NCBI RefSeq assembly: GCF_016907695.1
Contig: NZ_JAFBCK010000001.1
Coordinates: 6,064,001 to 6,128,000, forward strand
From: Actinokineospora baliensis
Lineage (GTDB): Bacteria > Actinomycetota > Actinomycetes > Mycobacteriales > Pseudonocardiaceae
DNA length: 64,000 bases
Direction: 5' to 3'
Part shown: one piece after another, positions 34,380 through 42,662 of the stretch
How the letters are laid out: every line of letters begins with the position of its first letter
Numbering within the stretch: position 1 is the first letter of the stretch
Notes under the pieces: model-generated
Told to the model about the DNA's origin: nothing
Database searches by the model: none
What the model saw: the letters and a program-made list of their open reading frames with translations, nothing else
Position numbers and translations under genes: made by a program

Positions 34380-36221
34380 GAACTGGGTGCGGTAGAGCGC
34401 CGCGTAGCGGCCGTCCGCGGCGAGCAGTTCGTCGTGGGTGCCGCGCTCGGTGATCGCGCCGTCCTCGACGACCAGGATCAGGTCGGCCGCCCGGATCGTC
34501 GACAGCCGGTGCGCGATCACCAGGGCTGTCCGGTCGCGCAACGCGTCGGCCAGGGCTTCCTGCACGGCGACCTCGGACTCGGAGTCCAGGTGCGCGGTCG
34601 CCTCGTCGAGGACCACCACCGCGGGGCGGGCCAGCAGCAGCCGCGCGATGGTCAGCCGCTGGCGTTCCCCGCCGGAGAGCCGGTAGCCGCGTTCGCCGAC
34701 CACGGTGTCGAGCCCGTCCGGCAGCGCGGCCACCACAGTGGACAGTCGGGCGCGCTCGATCGCCGCCAGCACCTCGGCGTCGGTGGCGTCGGGTCTGGCG
34801 TAGCGCAGGTTGGCCATGATCGTGTCGTGGAACAGGTGCCCGTCCTGGGTGACCACCCCGACCGCGGCGCGCAGGTCGGCGAACGACAGGTCCCGCACGT
34901 CCACCCCGGACAGCCGCACCGCGCCGGACTCGACGTCGTAGAGCCTGGGCACCAGCGAGGCGATGGTCGACTTGCCCGCACCCGAGGGCCCGACCAGCGC
35001 GACCATCCGCCCCGGCTCGGCGCGGAAGGACACCCCGTGCAGCACCTCGTACCCGCCGCGGCGGTCGAGCACCGCGACCTCCTCGAGCGAGGCGAGCGAC
35101 ACCCGGTCCGCCGCCGGGTACCCGAACCGCACCCCGTCGAACTCGACCGACACGGGTCCGGCGGGCAGCGCCGTCGGCCTGGCCTTCTCCGCGACCATCG
35201 GCTCGAGGTCGAGCACCTCGAACACCCGCTCGAACGACACCAGCGCCGTCATCACGTCCACCCGGGCGTTGGCCAGGGCGGTCAGCGGCGAGTACAGCCT
35301 GGTCAGCAGCAGCGCCAGTGCCACGACCGTGCCCGGCGCGATCCGCCCGGTCAGCGCCAGGTACCCGCCGAGGCCGTAGACCAGGGCCTGGGCCAGCGCC
35401 GACACCAGCTGCAGCCCGGTCATGAACCAGCGGCTCGCCATGGACGTGCGGACCCCGATGTCGCGCACCCGCGCCGCCCGCGACCCGAACTCGTCGGCCT
35501 CGGCGGCGGGCCGCCCGAACAGCTTCACCAGGGTGGCGCCCGGCGCGGAGAACCGCTCGGTCATCTGCGTGGTCATCGCGGCGGACAGGCCTGCGGACTC
35601 GCGCTGCAGGTCCGCCATCCGCCTGCCCATCCGCCGGGTGGGCAGCACGAACACCGGCAGCAGCACCAGGGCGAGCGCGGTGACCTGCCAGGACAGCGTG
35701 AGCATCACCCCGAGCGAGAGCACCAGCTGGATGAGGTTGCCGACCAGCCCGGACAGCGCCGAGGTGAAGGTCCGCTGCGCGCCGATCACGTCGTTGTTGA
35801 GCCTGCTGACCAGCGCGCCTGTCCTGGTGCGGGTGAAGAACGCCACGGGCATCCGCTGGACGTGCTCGAACACCGCGCGCCGCAGGTCGTAGATCAGCCC
35901 CTCGCCGATCATCGAGGACTGCTTGCGCTCGGCCAGCCCCAGGGCCGCGCCCAGCACCGCGAGCCCGGCGATCGCCACCGCCAGCCACACCACGGTGCTC
36001 ACCTGGTCGCGGGCCACGATCGCGTCCACCACCCGCCCGGCCAGCAGCGGGGTCGTCACCCCCAGTGCCGAGATCGCCACGGTGAGCAGCAGGAACAGCG
36101 CCAGCCTGCGCCGGTGCCGGGCGCCGAACGCCCACACCCGGCGCACCGTGCCCCGCCGCACCGACTTGGGCGCGTCCGCCGCCTTCACCGCCACGGCCAT
36201 CAACCTGCGCGGACTGTCCAC
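34332..36221 (-). CDS. ABC half-transporter (fused TMD-NBD, multidrug/lipid exporter type)
   Basis: About 629 residues: an N-terminal six-helix type-1 exporter domain (about 25-320), then an ATPase with Walker A GPSGAGKST (near 415), Q-loop GVVTQDGHLFHDT, signature LSGGERQRL (near 520), Walker B VVVLDEATAHLD (near 543) and IAHRLSTI (near 575). The NBD contains an extra insertion LASLEEVAVLDRRGGYEVL before Walker A. GTG 36221 is chosen because GGGAGGC precedes it at correct spacing; ATG 36200 is an alternative. Drug, lipid or peptide could be the substrate. Its 3' end overlaps the convergent response regulator gene by 48 bases. Confidence 0.9.
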   Translation of the reverse strand: MDSPRRLMAVAVKAADAPKSVRRGTVRRVWAFGARHRRRLALFLLLTVAISALGVTTPLLAGRVVDAIVARDQVSTVVWLAVAIAGLAVLGAALGLAERKQSSMIGEGLIYDLRRAVFEHVQRMPVAFFTRTRTGALVSRLNNDVIGAQRTFTSALSGLVGNLIQLVLSLGVMLTLSWQVTALALVLLPVFVLPTRRMGRRMADLQRESAGLSAAMTTQMTERFSAPGATLVKLFGRPAAEADEFGSRAARVRDIGVRTSMASRWFMTGLQLVSALAQALVYGLGGYLALTGRIAPGTVVALALLLTRLYSPLTALANARVDVMTALVSFERVFEVLDLEPMVAEKARPTALPAGPVSVEFDGVRFGYPAADRVSLASLEEVAVLDRRGGYEVLHGVSFRAEPGRMVALVGPSGAGKSTIASLVPRLYDVESGAVRLSGVDVRDLSFADLRAAVGVVTQDGHLFHDTIMANLRYARPDATDAEVLAAIERARLSTVVAALPDGLDTVVGERGYRLSGGERQRLTIARLLLARPAVVVLDEATAHLDSESEVAVQEALADALRDRTALVIAHRLSTIRAADLILVVEDGAITERGTHDELLAADGRYAALYRTQFSDPALLPGDPGGVVP

Positions 36222-36352
36222 GTCTGCCTCCCGTCCCCCACCAGCGACTAGCAACGCCGCGGGCACCGCCTACGTTCCCGCGCCCGAACGGCGGATCACC
36301 CCAGGGGGTCGGTAGCCTGGTCGCGACGCGGAACGAGGAGGACAACGGACGA

Positions 36353-37651
36353 ATGCAGGGCACCCCCGCGCGTCGTCCCCTCTACGTGGATCTCGCCCTC
36401 TACGGCGGCTTCCTGGCGTTCGCCGCCATCTCCGCCTTCGGCTCGGAGTTCTACGGCTACCGGGTGTGGGGCAACTTCGCCACCGCCGGGTACCTCGCCG
36501 CCCTGCTGCTCACCGCGTGGACCGCGCTCACCGGGCGCGGGTCCCGGTGGCTGCCGGTGTGGGTGGTGACCGCGGTGGCGACCGTGGCTCCCCTGCTCTA
36601 CCTGGCGTGGCGCCGGTCGCCGACGTTCACCTGGGGTCCGTGGCCGTGGTCGTTCCCCGCGCAGCCGGAAGTCTGGGTGATCGAGAGGTCGGCGCGGGCG
36701 CTGATCACCCACGGCACCCCGTACCTGGACCTCGCCACGCTGGGCCGGGCGCCGCACCCGGACGACTACACGCCCTACGGCCCGTCGATGACCCTGTTCG
36801 GGTTCCCGCGCGCGCTGCTGGGCGAGCACCCGCTGACCGACGCCCGGGTGGCGTTCCTGGTGGTCACCGCGGCCGCGCTGCTGCTGGCCTGGCGCGCGCT
36901 GGGCAGGCCGGACGTGCCGGTGCGGGCCGCGCACCTGGTGCTGGCCTGCCCGTTGACCGCGCTCACCCTGGCCGTGGCCGGGGACGACGTCGCGGTGATC
37001 GCGCTGGTCGTGCTGGCCACCGCGCTCGCCTACCGCGCCGGTCCCGCCGCGCCGCTGTGGGCAGGCGCGCTCGGCGCGGTGGTGGTGACGATGAAGTTGA
37101 CCGCGTTGCCCGCGGTGGCGGTGCTCGCCGTCGGGATCGCCGCCACCCGGGGGTGGCGGGCACTGGGCGCCTTCACCGCCGCGCTCGTCGCCGTCGGGTC
37201 GGTGCTGGTGCTGCCGGTGCTGCTGGCCGACCCGACCTCGTTCGTCGAGCACGTCATCAAGTTCCCGGTCGGCCTCGGCCAGGCGTCCTCGCCCGCGTCC
37301 AGCCCCCTGCCGGGGCACCTGGTCGCGCGGCTGGGCCCCGCCGGTCACGCCGCCGCGTTGGTCCTGTTGGGACTGGCCGCCGCCGCCACGACGACCTGGG
37401 TGCTGGTCCGTCCACCGAGGACGGCCCGGGACGCGCTGGCGCGCACCGCGGTCGGCCTCGGCCTGGCCATCGTGCTCGCGCCCGCGACCCGCTGGGGTTA
37501 CCTGGTGTACCCGGTGGTGCTGGTGGGCGCCGCGATCGCCCTCGGCCGCGGTGGCCAAGGGGGACTGCGGGTCCGAGTGGGAACCGGGGTGTCCGCACCG
37601 GCCGATGACTCCGGTGTGGACAGCCCGCCGGGCGGACCGCGCACGGCCTGA
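36353..37651 (+). CDS. GT87/DUF2029-like integral membrane glycosyltransferase
   Basis: 432 residues with about ten to twelve helices. The overall plan (short cytoplasmic N-terminus, large first outer loop with HGTPYLDLATLGRAPHPDDYTPYGP, then helical bundle with VVVTMKLTALPAVAVLAV) resembles the polyprenol-phosphate-mannose-dependent GT-C enzymes of the GT87/DUF2029 group that build actinobacterial lipoglycans. The acidic residue in HPDDYTPYGP would be the likely catalytic site. The last ~35 residues are hydrophilic and Gly/Pro rich. ATG 36353 follows GAGGAGG. Confidence 0.68.
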   Translation: MQGTPARRPLYVDLALYGGFLAFAAISAFGSEFYGYRVWGNFATAGYLAALLLTAWTALTGRGSRWLPVWVVTAVATVAPLLYLAWRRSPTFTWGPWPWSFPAQPEVWVIERSARALITHGTPYLDLATLGRAPHPDDYTPYGPSMTLFGFPRALLGEHPLTDARVAFLVVTAAALLLAWRALGRPDVPVRAAHLVLACPLTALTLAVAGDDVAVIALVVLATALAYRAGPAAPLWAGALGAVVVTMKLTALPAVAVLAVGIAATRGWRALGAFTAALVAVGSVLVLPVLLADPTSFVEHVIKFPVGLGQASSPASSPLPGHLVARLGPAGHAAALVLLGLAAAATTTWVLVRPPRTARDALARTAVGLGLAIVLAPATRWGYLVYPVVLVGAAIALGRGGQGGLRVRVGTGVSAPADDSGVDSPPGGPRTA

Positions 37652-37679
37652 GCCGCCGCCCGTCCGCGTCCCGGCGGAC

Positions 37680-37889
37680 CTACTTCTTCTTCGTCCGGGT
37701 CGCCCCGCCCCGCCCGCGCAGCGTCACACCCGACTCGGAGAGCACTCTGTGCACGAATCCATAGGAACGGCCGGTGCTTTCCGCGAGCGCCCTGATGCTG
37801 GCGCCCTTCTCGTACTTCTTCTTCAAGTCGGTGGCGAGCTTGTCGCGCAGGGCGCCGGTGATCCTGGCGCCTTTCTTGAGGTCAGCCAC
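37680..37889 (-). CDS. Small helix-turn-helix DNA-binding protein
   Basis: 69 residues: ADLKKGARITGALRDKLATDLKKKYEKGASIRALAESTGRSYGFVHRVLSESGV with a basic tail (RGRGGATRTKKK). Residues ~31-57 form an HTH (SIRALAESTGRSYGFVHRVL), the resolvase/Myb-like type found in a conserved small actinobacterial protein family. It is too small for a ligand domain, so a nucleoid-associated or accessory regulator role is plausible. GTG 37889 gives the conserved ADLKKGARITG start. It is convergent with the GT87-like gene, 28 bases apart. Confidence 0.8.
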   Translation of the reverse strand: MADLKKGARITGALRDKLATDLKKKYEKGASIRALAESTGRSYGFVHRVLSESGVTLRGRGGATRTKKK

Positions 37890-38076
37890 GTTGTCCGCCT
37901 TCCATCGCGAGTGGCTGGGGCCACGGGTGGCCCCTACCGCCGCAATGATCGAACACCGCCGCGCGAAATGCCAGACGAGACGAGCAAATGGTTGCCCGAC
38001 CCGGTGATCACCGCCGATGCCGGTGGCGGGACTCAGCGTGATCTGTGAATACAAGATCCCAGCAAAACGGCCAATT

Positions 38077-39705
<1,629 letters not shown>

Positions 39706-39889
39706 GGCGAAGCTCCGTGGGTGGGGTGGTCGTGGGCAGGGGTGATCCGCTCGCGTGCCGTGACCCGCGAGCTCGCCCGCCCATCAGTCGATGAGCACAG
39801 CCCAGACTTCCTGCAACCCTGCGGCGAGAACCACGGGTCCAGTCTAACGGTGGCGCGCCACTGTGATTGCGCCGGCTAGAGTCGCGGGC

Positions 39890-40660
39890 ATGCAGACCGC
39901 CGAGTTCGCAGGCAAGGCCGCGCTCGTCACCGGCGCCAGCAGGGGGATCGGGCTGGCCATCGCCACCGAGCTGGCGCGCCGGGGCGCGGCGGTGGCGATC
40001 AGCTCCCGCAAGCTGCCCGACCTGGAGGAAGCGGCCGCCTCGATCGTGGCGGCGGTGCCGGGTGCCCGGGTACTGGCGGTGGCGGGCAACACCGGTGTGG
40101 GTGAGGACCGCGCCGAGGTGGTCACCCGTACGGTGGCCGAGCTGGGCGGGCTGGACGTGCTGGTGAACAACACGGGCATCAACCCGGTGTACGGGCCGCT
40201 GGTGGACGCCGACCTCGACGGGGTGCGCAAGACCTTCGACACGAACGTGGTGGCCGCGCTGGGGTTCGTGCAGCTGGCCTACCGGGCGTGGCTGGCAGAG
40301 CACGGCGGCGCGGTGGTCAACATCGCCTCGGTGGCGGGCCTGCGCTCGACCGGGGTGATCGCGGCGTACGGGGCGAGCAAGGCGGCGCTGCTGCGGCTCA
40401 CCGAGGAGCTGGCGTGGCAACTGGGGCCCGCGATCCGGGTGAACGCGGTGGCGCCGGGCGTGGTCAAGACGAAGTTCGCGACGGCCCTGTACGCCACCCG
40501 GGAGGACGAGGCCGCCGCTGTCTACCCGATGAAGCGGCTGGGCACCCCGGAGGACGTGGCGTCGCTGGTCGCCTTCCTGGCCTCGCCCAGCGCCTCCTGG
40601 ATCACCGGCGAGACCGTCCGGGTCGACGGCGGGCTGCTCGCGACCGGGTCGCTGGCCTAG
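39890..40660 (+). CDS. Short-chain dehydrogenase/reductase (FabG-like)
   Basis: 256-residue classical SDR. Cofactor motif TGASRGIG (14-21), NNTG (93-96) in place of the usual NNAG, catalytic serine S147 in NIASVAG and Y160-x-x-x-K164 in AAYGASKAALL. The C-terminal ASWITGETVRVDGGLLATGS is standard for 3-oxoacyl-ACP reductase-like SDRs. ATG 39890 is used; the frame upstream is not coding. Its TAG interlocks with the stop of the convergent small membrane protein gene at CTAG (40657-40660). Confidence 0.92.
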   Translation: MQTAEFAGKAALVTGASRGIGLAIATELARRGAAVAISSRKLPDLEEAAASIVAAVPGARVLAVAGNTGVGEDRAEVVTRTVAELGGLDVLVNNTGINPVYGPLVDADLDGVRKTFDTNVVAALGFVQLAYRAWLAEHGGAVVNIASVAGLRSTGVIAAYGASKAALLRLTEELAWQLGPAIRVNAVAPGVVKTKFATALYATREDEAAAVYPMKRLGTPEDVASLVAFLASPSASWITGETVRVDGGLLATGSLA

Positions 40661-40905
40661 GTGGTCGACGCCGGGGTCGGCGTCTGGACGGGCGGCGAGT
40701 TCGGCCGCTGCCCCCGCGGCTGGGCGTCCGGCGGAACCGGCGGGTGCGGCGGCGGCCGGTCGTAGCGGGAGTGCCCCGGTCGGTCGGGACCGCCGGGATC
40801 GCCGATCGCGTAGCCCGCGATCCCCCCGACGAGCAGCAGCACGGCGCCGCCGAGCCCGGCCACCAGCAAGCTGACGGTCCGGCGCGGCGCTGGGGTCTCG
40901 GTCAC
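40657..40905 (-). CDS. Small membrane protein with proline-rich tail
   Basis: 82 residues: a short N-terminus, one membrane helix (SLLVAGLGGAVLLLVGGIAGYAI, about 12-34) and a Pro/Arg-rich outer tail (DRPPPHPPVPPDAQPRGQRP). No catalytic motif and no recognised family. GTG 40905 is the only reasonable start. Codon usage matches coding DNA on this strand, and its stop interlocks with the SDR stop, which argues it is a real gene. Confidence 0.6.
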   Translation of the reverse strand: MTETPAPRRTVSLLVAGLGGAVLLLVGGIAGYAIGDPGGPDRPGHSRYDRPPPHPPVPPDAQPRGQRPNSPPVQTPTPASTT

Positions 40906-40948
40906 GGCACCACTGTGCGCCCCGAACCTGTGCGTCGGCTGTGAACGA

Positions 40949-41617
40949 TCATGGATCTTTCACAACGATTTCAACCGAGAACACCCGCTCCGCCGCCTCC
41001 TCCAACACCGACCGCCGCGGCTCGGCCACGTCGAGCACCCGGTCCTGGGCGATCGCGAAGACCGGCGCGAGCGCCCGCACCCCCCGCAACACGTCCAACG
41101 CCTGCCGATCGCCCCCCAACACGACCGCCGCGAGCTCCCCCACCCTCGGCACCAACACCTCCCCGACGTCCTTGGCCGCCGCCTCAAGCGCCTGCCGAGC
41201 CTGCCCCTCCCGCCGCCTCGCAAACCGCTGCTGCGACCACCCGCCTGCCGCGCTCCGCCCCTGCACCAAGTGCCGGTCAGTCCGCGAAACCAACACCCTC
41301 CCCGGCTCGACCACCCCCAAGCTGTGCCCACCCCGCCGCACCAAAACCAGCCCCACCCTGCGCGGCACAGACAGGTGCTCCACCAACCCCCCGATCACCA
41401 ACCCCGGCCACTCCCCCACCCCCACCAACCCCCCAACCCACACCCCCACCGTCGCGGTAGCACCGTCCGCAGCGGTGCAAACCACCTCCCGCTCACCGAC
41501 CAGGGTCCGCACCACCCCGCCATGCCGCTCCCCGAACCTCTCGAACCACCCCGCCACCCGCCCCACCGAAACCTCCACCGCCCGCCCACCCCCGGGGACG
41601 GCCCTGGTCCTGCTCAT
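40949..41617 (-). CDS. acVLRF1-type peptidyl-tRNA hydrolase
   Basis: 222 residues matching the actinobacterial VLRF1/eRF1-like family. The central LVLVRRGGHSLGVVEPGRVLVSRTDRHLVQGR precedes the catalytic-loop motif GGWSQQRFARRREGQ (125-139), whose glutamine corresponds to that of eRF1-like release factors. Relatives cleave peptidyl-tRNA during ribosome rescue. ATG 41617 follows a strong GGGAGGAGG. The + strand of the gene is very C-rich. It is the last gene before the 1-kb repeat locus C. A short spacer separates it from the convergent-side small membrane gene on the same strand. Confidence 0.82.
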   Translation of the reverse strand: MSRTRAVPGGGRAVEVSVGRVAGWFERFGERHGGVVRTLVGEREVVCTAADGATATVGVWVGGLVGVGEWPGLVIGGLVEHLSVPRRVGLVLVRRGGHSLGVVEPGRVLVSRTDRHLVQGRSAAGGWSQQRFARRREGQARQALEAAAKDVGEVLVPRVGELAAVVLGGDRQALDVLRGVRALAPVFAIAQDRVLDVAEPRRSVLEEAAERVFSVEIVVKDP

Positions 41618-41920
41618 CTCCCACCTCCTCCCCCACATCTGAACACATTCACGCCCACGCCAGCGATGTCCGAGCAGCAGGACCCGCGAGGCTTTGAGTG
41701 TTCCAAGTGGCCGGTAGTCGTGTTTGGGCAATGGTGCAGGAGGCGAACATCGCCAGCTGGACACTCGGAAGCAGAGCTACCAGAAGTCGCCAGTGCCAAC
41801 CCAACCCCACCGAGCCAGCCCCGCCAGCCCAACCACCCGACTCCGACCACCGAACCCAGCCACTGGACACTCGGAGCAGGCGGTGCCATCCCAGCCGCCC
41901 TACCCCGACGTCTCAAGCGA

Positions 41921-41936
41921 CCACTGGACACTCGGA
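41921..41936 (+). repeat. 16-mer repeat, C locus
   Basis: CCACTGGACACTCGGA, exactly 15 bp upstream of hairpin C1. Further copies occur without a hairpin at 41860-41875 and, as the truncated CTGGACACTCGGA, at 41757-41769. Confidence 0.8.
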
Positions 41937-41951
41937 GTCGCTGGTGCCATC

Positions 41952-42098
41952 TGCTCGATGGGGTGGACCTGTATTGTGTGGGGGGACGGCAGCCGTAGCG
42001 TCGCCTCGCTGCAGGGCCATGCTTTTCGGCCCCTGCTTTGCGGTCCTGCCACGGCTGTCGTAGGGGCCCCGCACAAAACAGGTCCACCACATCGAGCA
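41952..42098 (+). repeat. Hairpin repeat element C1
   Basis: 147-bp element with arms TGCTCGATGGGGTGGACCTG and CAGGTCCACCACATCGAGCA. Relative to A1/D1 both sides of the stem have changed together (GGC to GGT with GCC to ACC; ACTTG to ACCTG with CAAGT to CAGGT). The interior matches C2 almost base for base and includes the GCAGGGCC...GGCCCCTGC inner hairpin. Confidence 0.85.
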
Positions 42099-42259
42099 AA
42101 GCTCGAAACTCGCGGACCGGGTCGCGATGCCGCAGGCGGAGCCGACCAACCCACCGAGCCAGCCCACCAGCCCACCCCCCGAGCTGGCCCACCCAAACCC
42201 AACCCACCGAGCCAACCCCACCAGCCCCACCACCGCCCCCGGAAGTCGCTGGTGCCAAC

Positions 42260-42405
42260 TGCTCGATGGGGTGGACCTGTTTTGTGTGGGGGGACGTCAG
42301 CCGTAGCGTCGCCTCGCTGCAGGGCCATGCTTTTCGGCCCCTGCTTTGCGGTCCTGCCACGGCTGTCGTAGGGGCCCCACGCAAAACAGGTCCACCACAT
42401 CGAGC
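42260..42405 (+). repeat. Hairpin repeat element C2
   Basis: 146-bp copy 308 bp downstream of C1, same GGTGGACCTG/CAGGTCCACC stem subtype. The 16-mer in front of it has decayed to CCACCGCCCCCGGA but keeps the same position, followed by the conserved GCTGGTGCCA spacer. A flanking GGATCCAGCC...GCGCAGCC block follows at about 42420. Confidence 0.82.
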
Positions 42406-42662
42406 CTGCACTTAAATCGCGGATCCAGCCGATGGCGCAGCCGAGGCGACGATCCGATGCAAGGCGCGAAGCGACGAGCCGAAGATCATCTACCCCGGGA
42501 TCCCCCGATTTCCATCCTACCGCGACACACCGACAACCCAGCCGCAGCAACAGATCCCTGTGGACCATCCACCACGTTGTGGACAACCAAGCACAGCAAC
42601 CCACAGCGACACAGAAACGGCCGCCCGGCACCGCAGCGCCGAGCGGCCGTCTCCCCCTTAGA

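Larger units (their letters stand above)
41618..42662. other. 1045-bp intergenic repeat locus C
   Basis: No gene is supported between the start of acVLRF1 and the 3' end of the S8 protease, both on the minus strand. It holds two complete hairpin elements, three 16-mers and a decayed copy of the GGGATCCCC/DnaA-box-like segment at about 42495-42590. The gaps 41618-41750 and 42590-42660 show nothing recognisable. Confidence 0.75.
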
